64,000 bases of DNA from JAGORM01 sp964406795 (GTDB lineage: Bacteria; Patescibacteriota; Microgenomatia; Levybacterales; GWA1-39-11): contig CAYOTA010000003.1 of the NCBI GenBank assembly GCA_964406795.1, positions 1 to 64,000 of the forward strand, in the 5' to 3' direction. Below the pieces are notes generated by a model. It worked only from the letters and a program-made list of their open reading frames with translations, made no database searches and was not told the DNA's origin. A program made the translations under genes and the position numbers. Shown here piece by piece: positions 47,138 through 55,834 of the stretch (position 1 is the stretch's first letter; each line of letters begins with the position of its first letter).

Positions 47138-49891
47138 ATGGTATATTACTTTTCTCGCACAAAAAATATTGCCCCAATTATAGATATGCTAGGTGTTTTA
47201 ACCAAAATATTTGACTCAAACGACCGAGAGGTCAAAAAGATACTTCCCATCGTATCCCAAATTAACTCTTTTGAAGAAAAATTTAAGAAATTAAAGGATT
47301 CAGATTTTCCTCAAAAGACTCAAGAATTTAGGAAGCGTATAAATGAGGGCGAAAATTTATATAGCGTACTTCCTGAAGCGTTTGCGCTGGTACGTGAGGC
47401 GGCAGGAAGATCTATTGGACAACGGCATTACGATGTCCAAATGATTGCAGCAACAGTGTTAGCTCAAGGAAAAGTTGCAGAGCAAAAAACCGGAGAAGGA
47501 AAGACATTGTCTGCTGTGCCCGCATTGTATCTCCATGCCTTGACCGGACTTCCCGTGCATTTAGTTACTGTTAATGACTATTTGGCCCGTCGTGACGCCG
47601 GCTGGATGGGTGCTGTATTCCATTTACTTGGTATGAAAGTTTCAACAATTATTTCTGAAAAGTCATATATGTATGACCCGGAATACGTGGATGAAGAAGC
47701 AAAAGATTACAGACTTATACATTTGAAGCTAGTCACAAGAAAAGAAGCATACGAGCAAGATGTAGTGTACGGAATTAATTCTGAGTTTGGATTTGATTAT
47801 TTACGCGACAACATGGTTCAGGAAGAGGACAAGACTGTTCAGCGTGAACATTACTATGCGGTTATTGATGAAGTTGACTCAGTGCTTATTGACGAGGCTC
47901 GTACTCCCCATATTATTTCTATGCCGGACGAAACACCATCACAAAAATACTATGAATATGCAAAGATTGTAGAAAAAATTAGTCCAGATACTGATTACAA
48001 AATGGATGAGAAATTGCGGACAGTTCATTTAACTGAGCAGGGAATTTCAAAAGTAGAAAAGTTATATGGTGTAAAAGACATCTATGAAAAAGATTTTGAC
48101 ACAGTTTATCATATAGAGGCTGCATTAAAGGCCCAAACTTTATTCCATAACAATAAAGATTATATTGTCAGAGAAGGTCAAGTTATTTTAGTTGATGAGT
48201 TTACCGGACGTCTACTGGAAGGAAGACGTTTGTCAGAAGGACTGCATCAAGCACTTGAGGCAAAAGAAGGCGTTACTATCCAGCAGGAATCAAAGACATT
48301 AGCTACAGTTTCACTTCAGAATTATTTTAGATTATATAAAAAACTAGGGGGAATGACTGGTACAGCTGTAACAGAAGCTGAAGAATTCCAAAAAATCTAT
48401 AAATTGGATGTTGTGGTTATTCCAACACACAGACCCACTGAAAGAATAGACAAGTCAGATCTTATTTTTAAAACTGCTCCGGCAAAAGTTAACGCTGTTG
48501 TAAAAGAGATTGAAGAAGCGCACAAAACCGGACAGCCGGTACTTGTAGGAACTACCTCAATTGACAAAAATGAAGCCATTTCTGAAGCACTGAAAAAGAA
48601 AAAGATTCCGCACCAAGTACTAAATGCAAAAAATCACGTACGTGAAGCACTTATTATTAAAGATGCTGGAAGGCTAGGTGCTGTGACCGTTGCAACCAAT
48701 ATGGCAGGCCGTGGAGTTGATATTATTTTGGGAGGACAACCACCATCTTCTTTTGAAATTGAATATCAAGGAAAAGCTGGCCAGGCAAAATTTAAGAATG
48801 AGTATGAAGACTGGAAGAAAGAGCATGAGAAAGTAAAGCAGGCAGGAGGGTTACTTGTAATAGGTACCGAAAAGCATGATTCAAGGCGCATAGATAATCA
48901 GCTACGAGGAAGATCCGGAAGACAAGGAGACCCAGGGCGATCAGTATTTGTATTATCTTTGGAAGATGATTTGATGCGTGTGTTTGGAGGGGATCAAATT
49001 GCAGGACTTATGACTCGGTTTAATTTTCCTGAAGATATGCCATTAACTCATCCACTTGTAACACGAGTTATAGGCCAGGCTCAGGTAAAAGTAGAAGGAT
49101 TTAATTTCGAATCCCGTAAAAATCTTTTGGAGTATGACGATGTACTCAATAAACAGCGTGAAGTTGTATATGGAATAAGACGCGAATTGGTAGCGGCGGA
49201 TAAAGACCATTCTGTGTTTGTTGAGGAAAAAGTATCTGAATCAATTGAAAAAGTTGTGGCAGCTCACTTTACGCAAGTAGATCATGATGCGGAAAATATA
49301 GTAGAGGACTTCATGACCATCGTTCCTTTTGATGAACATTCTAAAAAACACTTAACAGATCAGGTAAGAGATTTTAAAACACAACCTGAGATTGTAAATT
49401 TTCTAAAAGGACTTGTAAAACAGCTGGAAGAAAATAGGCAAAAACAATTTGGAAAAGAAGCTATTAATAATGTGCTTAAAATGGTTTCTTTGACATCTAT
49501 AGATAATGTATGGATGGAACACTTAACCGCTATGGAAGATTTGCGTACCGGAATAGGTCTGAGAGGGTATGGTCAGCGTGATCCATTAGTTGAGTACAAA
49601 AATGAAGCGTATACTATGTTTGAACGATTACTAAATGCGATAGATGACGGTATAGCCCACAGAGCGTACAAAATAAATATACAGGCTGTTCCTCAAAAAC
49701 CATTAGATGAATTAGAGGGTCACGTTCATGTTCACACAAATGCACCTGAGTCAGAAGTTAGTGCCAGTAATAAGCCCGTTAAGTCAGCTCATAAAAAATC
49801 AGATGAAGATAGTAAGAAAAAGTTAGGCCGCAATGACCCATGCTGGTGCGGAAGTGGAAAAAAGTATAAAAAATGTCACTATCCTAACTAG
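47138..49891 (+). CDS. secA: Preprotein translocase ATPase SecA
   Basis: This 917-residue motor of Sec secretion has Walker A QKTGEGKTLSAVPALYL near residue 120, YGINSEFGFDYLRDNM, VIDEVDSVLIDEARTPHIIS (Walker B), GMTGTAVTEAEEF, ATNMAGRGVDIILGG and ESRRIDNQLRGRSGRQGDPG-type sequence (seen as RRIDNQLRGRSGRQGD). The C-terminal zinc motif is PCWCGSGKKYKKCHYPN. Most SecA proteins start MLGxxxK(I/L)F, which here is Met17 (47186), so the first 16 residues may not be translated. The last codons are echoed twice downstream. Confidence 0.97.
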   Translation: MVYYFSRTKNIAPIIDMLGVLTKIFDSNDREVKKILPIVSQINSFEEKFKKLKDSDFPQKTQEFRKRINEGENLYSVLPEAFALVREAAGRSIGQRHYDVQMIAATVLAQGKVAEQKTGEGKTLSAVPALYLHALTGLPVHLVTVNDYLARRDAGWMGAVFHLLGMKVSTIISEKSYMYDPEYVDEEAKDYRLIHLKLVTRKEAYEQDVVYGINSEFGFDYLRDNMVQEEDKTVQREHYYAVIDEVDSVLIDEARTPHIISMPDETPSQKYYEYAKIVEKISPDTDYKMDEKLRTVHLTEQGISKVEKLYGVKDIYEKDFDTVYHIEAALKAQTLFHNNKDYIVREGQVILVDEFTGRLLEGRRLSEGLHQALEAKEGVTIQQESKTLATVSLQNYFRLYKKLGGMTGTAVTEAEEFQKIYKLDVVVIPTHRPTERIDKSDLIFKTAPAKVNAVVKEIEEAHKTGQPVLVGTTSIDKNEAISEALKKKKIPHQVLNAKNHVREALIIKDAGRLGAVTVATNMAGRGVDIILGGQPPSSFEIEYQGKAGQAKFKNEYEDWKKEHEKVKQAGGLLVIGTEKHDSRRIDNQLRGRSGRQGDPGRSVFVLSLEDDLMRVFGGDQIAGLMTRFNFPEDMPLTHPLVTRVIGQAQVKVEGFNFESRKNLLEYDDVLNKQREVVYGIRRELVAADKDHSVFVEEKVSESIEKVVAAHFTQVDHDAENIVEDFMTIVPFDEHSKKHLTDQVRDFKTQPEIVNFLKGLVKQLEENRQKQFGKEAINNVLKMVSLTSIDNVWMEHLTAMEDLRTGIGLRGYGQRDPLVEYKNEAYTMFERLLNAIDDGIAHRAYKINIQAVPQKPLDELEGHVHVHTNAPESEVSASNKPVKSAHKKSDEDSKKKLGRNDPCWCGSGKKYKKCHYPN

Positions 49892-49909
49892 ATGCATTTT
49901 TTTCTTACA

Positions 49910-49985
49910 GATAAGAAATGTCATTACCCTAATTAATTAGGTACACTTCTTTACTTCGGATAAAAAATTTCACTATACCAATTGG
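49910..49985 (+). repeat. Two degenerate copies of the secA 3' end
   Basis: Copy 1 (49910-49936) reads DKKCHYPN and a TAA stop; every base difference from the secA end (KKCHYPN, TAG) within those codons is synonymous. Copy 2 (49959-49985) reads DKKFHYTNW. The first contains the stem TTTCTTA/TAAGAAA, and the second a C(TTCG)G tetraloop hairpin. Confidence 0.75.
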
Positions 49986-50028
49986 AGAATAAGCTGGTTG
50001 TTCCCAAAATGCCTGTATGGTTTTTATA

Positions 50029-50607
50029 TTAAATTTTTACATTTAGTGAGGCGAGGTCTTTCATGAGTGCTTCGTCCGTTGTGTAGAGAAGTCCTTTCAT
50101 CCCAATGTTATTTGCACCCTCTACATTAATCTGTCTGTCATCTATAAAAACAGATTCGGATGGCTTCACTCCTAGCCTTTCAAGCATAATATGGAAGATT
50201 TTTGAATCTGGCTTAATTACTTTTTCTTTCGATGAGATTACAATTTCATCAAAATAAACAGCTAGATTATGAGAAGTAATTGTGTGGGTAATCCATTCGG
50301 TTATGTGGTTTGTTAAAAGGCCGATTTTATAATTTTTTCTTAATTTCTTAAGTAGTTGAATCATAGAGGGGTTAATGGTAATGAGACTAAATATCTCAGG
50401 CCAAACGTCTTCAGGGTTTTTCCCTGTATCTTTACCTAAAATTCGTGAGAATTCAGCTGCGCTTATTTTCCCACTGTCTACCTGATAAGATAGGTCTAAA
50501 TAAATTTGTTTTTTATTATTAAAATCTGGAATGTTTTCTGACAGCCATATCATGAAGCTTTCAGTTGCGATAACGCCAGCAAAGTCAAAAATAATTGCCT
50601 TAATCAT
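50029..50607 (-). CDS. HAD-superfamily hydrolase, last gene of the carbamoyltransferase operon
   Basis: This 192-residue protein has motif I AIIFDFAGVIATES near residue 4, motif II GLLTNH (T replacing the usual S/T context), a Lys in KVIKPDSKIF, and motif III SVFIDDRQINVEGA. The first Asp of motif I is present, but the second position of DxD is Ala, as in the YihX-like branch with DxG/DxA. The general acid is therefore missing or supplied otherwise. Likely a sugar-phosphate phosphatase. The start overlaps the end of the SIS gene by 4 nt. Confidence 0.82.
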   Translation of the reverse strand: MIKAIIFDFAGVIATESFMIWLSENIPDFNNKKQIYLDLSYQVDSGKISAAEFSRILGKDTGKNPEDVWPEIFSLITINPSMIQLLKKLRKNYKIGLLTNHITEWITHTITSHNLAVYFDEIVISSKEKVIKPDSKIFHIMLERLGVKPSESVFIDDRQINVEGANNIGMKGLLYTTDEALMKDLASLNVKI

Positions 50608-51686
50608 ATCTTCATTCTTGCACCTTTTTTATAAATATTCAACACCTTTTTGGTTTTTTGTTTTTTAATGTTTTCTTTATAAAATTCAATTGCTGGTGTA
50701 GGGGTGGGATTTTGACTATATAACATTGAAAGATGAAAAGATATTAAAGACGAAATAAAAAGCCCTTTTAGTATTAGCTCAGATTTGCTGCTTGCTTTAA
50801 TTTTAATTTTAACGAGACGTAAATTATTAAGCAATAAGTATTTACTTAAAATTTCAAGATCATTAAAATCTTCCAATTGAAGTAGATCACTGGTTAGCAC
50901 ACAAAAAGCCGTAGGTGATTTTTTGGGATTCCTTATTCCTTCTCCAATATGGTGCATAGCTTCAGGAACAAGAGCTAATGAGGAGAATTGTTTTGAGTTC
51001 CAGTTTAACTGTTTTTGCAATAATTCAGCATTCCCAGTTAGCGTGCCACCAGATAATACATACACATGATGCTGTTTAAGTTTTTGAGAATACCTCTCTG
51101 CTTGTTTTTCTAACGCTTTTATATTTAGTGAATTTATGATTTGAATTGTAGTGGGGATAGTACCTTTAGGTAGCTTCAATACCTGTAGCTTATTCAGCAG
51201 CTTGAGATAGATGCCATATGAGAATCCTATAGTCATTCTGGGCTGCTGACATGGATTTAGTAATGTTTTATCCAGTTTATATATGAAATGCGCCTTATTT
51301 TTAAGTATATTCATTAATTCGCCTCCGGTTGTAATGCCAACTGTTATGCATCCCTGCTTGACTGCATCCCTTGCACATTGCAATGTTTCGATAGAGCTAC
51401 CTGAATAACTTGATAAAATTACTAGAGTATTTTTGTTTGCCCAGGTCGGTATAGATGGTGTATTAACGCAGAAAGTAGGTTTTGCGAGATACTCTGAATA
51501 TAAAGATTCAATTAGCTTATAAGCAATTAATGAGCTTCCCATTCCAACAATAATTACGGAGTCGATTCTCGTACTGGGGGCATGGAGTGATGTGAATTGA
51601 ATATCATTTAATGCATGATTTATTTGCTTTCCAAAATATAGAATTGAGCTTCGCATATCATTTTCATCATGTATAAAAGTTCTCAT
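50604..51686 (-). CDS. SIS-domain isomerase (bifunctional phosphoglucose/phosphomannose isomerase family)
   Basis: This 360-residue protein has tandem SIS folds with SVIIVGMGSSLIAYKLIES near residue 45, VILSSYSGSSIETLQCARDA near 105, ITVGITTGGEL, and QPRMTIGFSYGIYLKLLN near 168 (the PPRxxLGYxLG-type signature of the PGI/PMI family). HHIGEGIRNPKKSPTAF lies in the second half. It would interconvert phosphorylated ketose and aldose sugars. It is coupled by 4-nt overlaps to the genes on both sides. Confidence 0.82.
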   Translation of the reverse strand: MRTFIHDENDMRSSILYFGKQINHALNDIQFTSLHAPSTRIDSVIIVGMGSSLIAYKLIESLYSEYLAKPTFCVNTPSIPTWANKNTLVILSSYSGSSIETLQCARDAVKQGCITVGITTGGELMNILKNKAHFIYKLDKTLLNPCQQPRMTIGFSYGIYLKLLNKLQVLKLPKGTIPTTIQIINSLNIKALEKQAERYSQKLKQHHVYVLSGGTLTGNAELLQKQLNWNSKQFSSLALVPEAMHHIGEGIRNPKKSPTAFCVLTSDLLQLEDFNDLEILSKYLLLNNLRLVKIKIKASSKSELILKGLFISSLISFHLSMLYSQNPTPTPAIEFYKENIKKQKTKKVLNIYKKGARMKI

Positions 51687-53311
51687 AGTATGTCCTCCTT
51701 CCAGGCTAAGTAGTCTCCAATGGCAAGATAATCAATGTCAGTTTTTAAGAAGGTTGATACAGCGTCAGCCGGTGTTTCCACGATTGGTTCATTGTCGTTA
51801 AATGATGTATTTAGAATAACTGGTATTGTGGTTAGAGCATAAAACTCCTTTATTAAATTATGGAAGATATCATTATCTTCAGCCGTTGTAGTCTGCAGTC
51901 TTCCTGTTCCATCAACATGTGTTACAGATGGTATTTTTTTTCTTGCAGTTTTTTTAATAGGTATAACATATAACATAAATGGTGAAGGAACAGGAAAGTT
52001 AAAATAATCTTTCATGTGTTCCAACATGCAACTTGGAGCAAATGGTCTAAAAGTTTCTCTGTGCTTTACTCGTTTATTCAGTATTTGCTTCATTTTTGGA
52101 TTACGTGGGTCACAAAGAATACTTCTGTGTCCTAGAGACCTTGGCCCAAATTCGCTTCCACCCTGAAACCATCCAAGTATTTTTCCATCAGCTAGAATCT
52201 TCGCGGCTATTTTTGCTATATTTTTTTCTTTTTTAAATAGCAATTTCTTTCTTGGGATTATTTTTGCAACATTTGCAAAAGGATCTCTGCTTAGAGCTTG
52301 TAGTATTTCCTTTTCTGAATAAGATCTTCCTAGATAATCAGATTTTAATACTTGTTTTGGGATATGTCCTGAAATTACTTGGTGTCCATATAGCGCATTC
52401 CCTATTGGTTGACCCCTATCAGATGCTGCTGGAAGTATAAAAATTTCATCAACAATTTTATTTTGAATCAACTTGGCATTAATGCTTGAATTAAGCGCAA
52501 CCCCTCCTGCCAGACAAAGATTACGTTTTCCCGTCTTTTTTACGAGTTCTTTAATAAGTTTTAGAACCGCAATCTCTGTTTGTTCCTGGATAAAAGAGGC
52601 TACACGTTTTCCACTAGTAGATTTTCCTAGTGAATATGGACTTCCAAAGTCAAGACCCTCCTTTAGTTGATAATTTACAGCTCCCAGTTCATACTTTTCT
52701 TTGAGGTTGCTCTCTATTTTTGTTTTGTGCATTTTATATAAGCTGCTATTAATGTTTGAAGGTCTTCCATAAGGGGCAAGACCCATTGTTTTCCCTGCAT
52801 CTTGATCTGTCCATCCTATAAAATTCGTAAACGCCTCGTATGTTCTTCCTATTCCCCTTGCTGTCGCTCTCCTGCGGTTGTTTCCTCCAATTTTAGTCAG
52901 TTTTTGTCCTTCAGCAATGTAGTAACTTTCTGTTGTGTTATTATTTCCTTCACCATCAAGAATAACGACAAGAGAATCGTTAAAAGGTGAAAGAAAGTAT
53001 ACGCTATATGCGTGGGAAAGATGATGGTCTACATTTAAGAATTTGTTTGGTTCTATTCCTAATGCTTTTAGCTCTCCCATGTAACCTGATGGGAGAGGTT
53101 TTCCGTAAGAACTAAAGACAATTTTTGTTACTTCACCTATGTTAATTTTTGCTGCATTTAAGCAATAAAAAAATGAATTTAGATATCCCGATGAGTAGCG
53201 TTTTCTGTTTAGTCTTTCTTCAGATATTGCATACTTAAGTTTTCCATTTACAACAATTGCTGCGCCGCCGTCATGTCCCGTATTAACACCTATTACAATT
53301 ATTTTTTTCAT
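51683..53311 (-). CDS. NodU/CmcH-family O-carbamoyltransferase
   Basis: This 542-residue protein has an N-terminal ASKHA domain with GVNTGHDGGAAIVVNGKL, ISEERLNRKRYSSG, VDHHLSHAYSVYFLSPF (metal-binding His residues), DGEGNNNTTESYY and AGKTMGLAPYGRPS. The C-terminal domain has FQGGSEFGPRSLGHRSILCDPRN, ETFRPFAPSC and ILNTSFNDNEPIVETPADA. These enzymes move carbamoyl from carbamoyl phosphate via carbamoyl-AMP onto a sugar or antibiotic hydroxyl. With the SIS isomerase and HAD phosphatase it suggests a carbamoylated sugar on a glycan or small molecule. Confidence 0.92.
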   Translation of the reverse strand: MKKIIVIGVNTGHDGGAAIVVNGKLKYAISEERLNRKRYSSGYLNSFFYCLNAAKINIGEVTKIVFSSYGKPLPSGYMGELKALGIEPNKFLNVDHHLSHAYSVYFLSPFNDSLVVILDGEGNNNTTESYYIAEGQKLTKIGGNNRRRATARGIGRTYEAFTNFIGWTDQDAGKTMGLAPYGRPSNINSSLYKMHKTKIESNLKEKYELGAVNYQLKEGLDFGSPYSLGKSTSGKRVASFIQEQTEIAVLKLIKELVKKTGKRNLCLAGGVALNSSINAKLIQNKIVDEIFILPAASDRGQPIGNALYGHQVISGHIPKQVLKSDYLGRSYSEKEILQALSRDPFANVAKIIPRKKLLFKKEKNIAKIAAKILADGKILGWFQGGSEFGPRSLGHRSILCDPRNPKMKQILNKRVKHRETFRPFAPSCMLEHMKDYFNFPVPSPFMLYVIPIKKTARKKIPSVTHVDGTGRLQTTTAEDNDIFHNLIKEFYALTTIPVILNTSFNDNEPIVETPADAVSTFLKTDIDYLAIGDYLAWKEDIL

Positions 53312-54396
53312 TTTGATATATATCTCCTTTTTAGTAGATCTGCAGCATGAGTAAGAGAACTTGGGTCTTTAGGGTCTCTTAAATATAGATACTGTATGTT
53401 TGGTGTTTGAGTTAGATTTTGAGAAAAAAGATTATCAACTTGACCTTTATGTACTGTAGATTCAATATTCCAGTATCCTATTTCTTCTGCTATGTATAAC
53501 GGGTTTTTCTGAAGCTGTTTTGTTAAATCGGCTTTTCCTTCTTCCCCGAAAAGAGTTCGGCCATATTGTGCAGGATTTTGAATTGAAGCTAAGGGAGATA
53601 TACAGATAAACTCTTCAATTTCATACGGTCTTTTAATATCTGCCCAGATAGATGGGTCGAAGCGTATCATTTCAGTAATATAAATTTGCGCCTGCATAAT
53701 TGCTGGATTAACCCTGTCATAGTCGTCAATTAATTTTCTTGCAGAGCTTCTGGATATATCAAATGCAAAGTCTTCTCTAGTTCCAGATGTTGCAGCTGCA
53801 ACGAGTCTGTGGTTTTGCCCCGAACTTACAAATGTCACATCACCCGCAAGCAATTTGATTCCTCCGCTTTTATTGGGAGTAACATCAATTGTATTATTTT
53901 CATCTAGTCTTTTTTGCTCGAGTCTTTCCATAAGTATTCTGGATGGAACTTTTTGGTTAGGTGGTATGCCCAAAGATTTTCGTATGTCATTTTCAATAGG
54001 CGTAATTCCTAGAAGTTGTAAAGTAATCGTTGATTTCCCCATTGTGTATGAAGTTTCCCCTTGATGCACATGGTCTTCAATTATTGTGATTGCTTTGCCT
54101 CCTATAATTACTGTAGGCGCAATAATGTCTATAGCAGGTCCTGTAATATTATCTAAGATTTCAGGACCTGGTTGCATAGGCTGATTTGCTGGTTTTTTGT
54201 CTGTATTTTTATGTATATTTCCTATGCCTTCGTAAAATTTGGCTTGAGATCTTCTAAACAGTTCAGCTTCAGTTCCTATTGCGTACCTACTTCCTAACGC
54301 AGAATGCCAAGTGAGTGCGGGGAGTCTATTTCTTCCTTCATTGTCCATGAGGAGAGGATGATGTGTGTATGTCTCCATTGTTTTAATAACTTCCAC
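53308..54396 (-). CDS. Uncharacterised protein opening the carbamoyltransferase operon, possible HprK-like P-loop
   Basis: This 362-residue protein starts with GTG at 54396, with TGTAAT ending 6 nt upstream, so a leaderless GTG start is plausible; an ATG at 54378 is the alternative. No membrane segment is present. Around residues 96-130 there is a hydrophobic strand VIIGGKAITII and then GETSYTMGKSTITLQLLG, a GKST with an atypical spacing from the preceding Gly. Later comes GIKLLAGDVTFVSSGQ, like the second strand of HPr-kinase/PEPCK-type P-loop kinases. It could be a small-molecule kinase supplying the sugar phosphate. I do not recognise the family with confidence. Confidence 0.6.
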   Translation of the reverse strand: MEVIKTMETYTHHPLLMDNEGRNRLPALTWHSALGSRYAIGTEAELFRRSQAKFYEGIGNIHKNTDKKPANQPMQPGPEILDNITGPAIDIIAPTVIIGGKAITIIEDHVHQGETSYTMGKSTITLQLLGITPIENDIRKSLGIPPNQKVPSRILMERLEQKRLDENNTIDVTPNKSGGIKLLAGDVTFVSSGQNHRLVAAATSGTREDFAFDISRSSARKLIDDYDRVNPAIMQAQIYITEMIRFDPSIWADIKRPYEIEEFICISPLASIQNPAQYGRTLFGEEGKADLTKQLQKNPLYIAEEIGYWNIESTVHKGQVDNLFSQNLTQTPNIQYLYLRDPKDPSSLTHAADLLKRRYISK

Positions 54397-54469
54397 TGCA
54401 TATTACACCTCTATTGTTTAAAAAACAAGCGTGCTTGACTTCTCTTGAATATTACTGAAGAATAATATT

Positions 54470-55351
54470 GTGGGAGACTCGTCATTATTTCAGGATTTAA
54501 AAACCAAATTTTCTCAAAAGCACGAAGACATAAAATCAAGTGTTCTAGAAAAGCATAAAAATTCCCTAGCCCTTATAACAAATTATCCAGCTCAGATTTC
54601 AGCTGGGGTTATGGGAGCGGCCCTCTTGGTAACCAATTCGCTTCCAGTTTTACCCACAAACTCATTAGTTGACAATAAATCAATGGTAGTTGAGTCATCC
54701 GTTTTAAATCCTACAGGATTTCTTATATCTAATTTACAGAGGGTGTTGCCTCACGAAGTTCGCCCTTTATCAACTGATGAAGAAAAAAATGTTGCAGAAA
54801 TTTTGTCCAGAGATTTTAAAATGCCGGTTTCAGCGGAATTAGAAGGAATAAAACTTAATAGATCATATGGTTTAATTGGTGCAGAGCAGCATCTAGCGCG
54901 TTACCCTGGGGACAACATGGCAACACATTTTGATAACACTGAGGATTCTCAAAAGTACTACTCATCTGGAATGGCTCCTGGATTGGGGGCGTGGGGATAT
55001 TTTGCGCCAAGTAGTTATGACTTAACAAAGGAAGATATTGACCGCGAAAAGTATTATATTGCAACGCAGACATTTTTGGCTTCCGGATTTGATGAAAACG
55101 TATACAAATATATAACTTTTTTTAAGCACAGAAAAATGTTAGTTGTTAATCCTCAAAATGGGAAAGCTATGGTAGTAGTTATTGGAGACGCAGGTCCAGG
55201 GCGCTCTACGGGAAAACATTTGGGTGGTTCTCCTGAAGTTATGAAATATTTAGAACGTGTAGATGGCGCGCAAAAGGGTCCAGTGTTATACTTTTTTGTG
55301 GATGACCCGGAAGACACAATTCCTTTAGGACCTATAGAAATACAAAGATAA
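54470..55351 (+). CDS. Membrane-anchored envelope protein, possible double-psi-beta-barrel domain
   Basis: This 293-residue protein starts GTG at 54470, divergent from the carbamoyltransferase operon. A hydrophobic segment covers about residues 38-60. The soluble part holds a segment MLVVNPQNGKAMVVVIGDAGPGR followed by GKHLGGSPEVMKYL (residues about 222-262). This pattern recalls the RlpA/3D-type barrel signature (NPxNGKxVxVxxxDxGP...GRxxDLS). That similarity is weak. If right, it is a cell-wall-active protein. Confidence 0.55.
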   Translation: MGDSSLFQDLKTKFSQKHEDIKSSVLEKHKNSLALITNYPAQISAGVMGAALLVTNSLPVLPTNSLVDNKSMVVESSVLNPTGFLISNLQRVLPHEVRPLSTDEEKNVAEILSRDFKMPVSAELEGIKLNRSYGLIGAEQHLARYPGDNMATHFDNTEDSQKYYSSGMAPGLGAWGYFAPSSYDLTKEDIDREKYYIATQTFLASGFDENVYKYITFFKHRKMLVVNPQNGKAMVVVIGDAGPGRSTGKHLGGSPEVMKYLERVDGAQKGPVLYFFVDDPEDTIPLGPIEIQR

Positions 55352-55366
55352 TATGAAATCACAATG

Positions 55367-55435
55367 TTACTTTTTGAGCTTGCGAAAAAAGGAAGGTTCC
55401 GAAGCATAGCGAGTGGTTCTTACTTTTTGAGCTTG
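55367..55435 (+). repeat. Short direct repeat in the intergenic space
   Basis: TTACTTTTTGAGCTTG at 55367-55382 and 55420-55435 (period 53). Both copies are followed by GYGAWAAAA. No gene is seen in this 115-base gap. Confidence 0.7.
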
Positions 55436-55466
55436 TGATAAAAGCATAATTGTATACAAAAATATT

Positions 55467-55799
55467 ATGATAAAAAAGCAATTTTACAGTCATTTACTAG
55501 AGATAGAATTCTTACATGCAGAGTTGGACACACTGGATTTATCTGAATCTGAAAAAGATGAATTAAAAAAACACGTACATGGAGGTGTGCATTATATTGC
55601 ACTAGATATTGTGTTGTCAGAATTAGCTCCAGAACACAAAACAACTTTTATAAAGCATTTGAATCAAGAAAGTCACGACGAATTATGGGCACACTTAAAA
55701 GAAAATACACAGGATATAGAAGAGAAATTAAAAGTAGGAATTCGCAAAATTATTCAGGAATTTTATAATGATGTAAAGAAGATTAAAGAAAAGGCTTGA
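55467..55799 (+). CDS. Hypothetical helical protein of 110 residues
   Basis: It is predominantly helical and charged (MIKKQFYSHLLEIEFLHAEL, then SESEKDELKKHVHGG, HYIALDIVLSELAPEHK). It resembles small CPR proteins with a DUF5663-like helical bundle, by remembered pattern only. TATACA lies 8 nt before the ATG. Function unknown. The SurA-like gene follows after 35 nt. Confidence 0.65.
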   Translation: MIKKQFYSHLLEIEFLHAELDTLDLSESEKDELKKHVHGGVHYIALDIVLSELAPEHKTTFIKHLNQESHDELWAHLKENTQDIEEKLKVGIRKIIQEFYNDVKKIKEKA

Positions 55800-55834
55800 T
55801 TTCTGGAAAGTAATATGGGAGAATAATCAAAATC

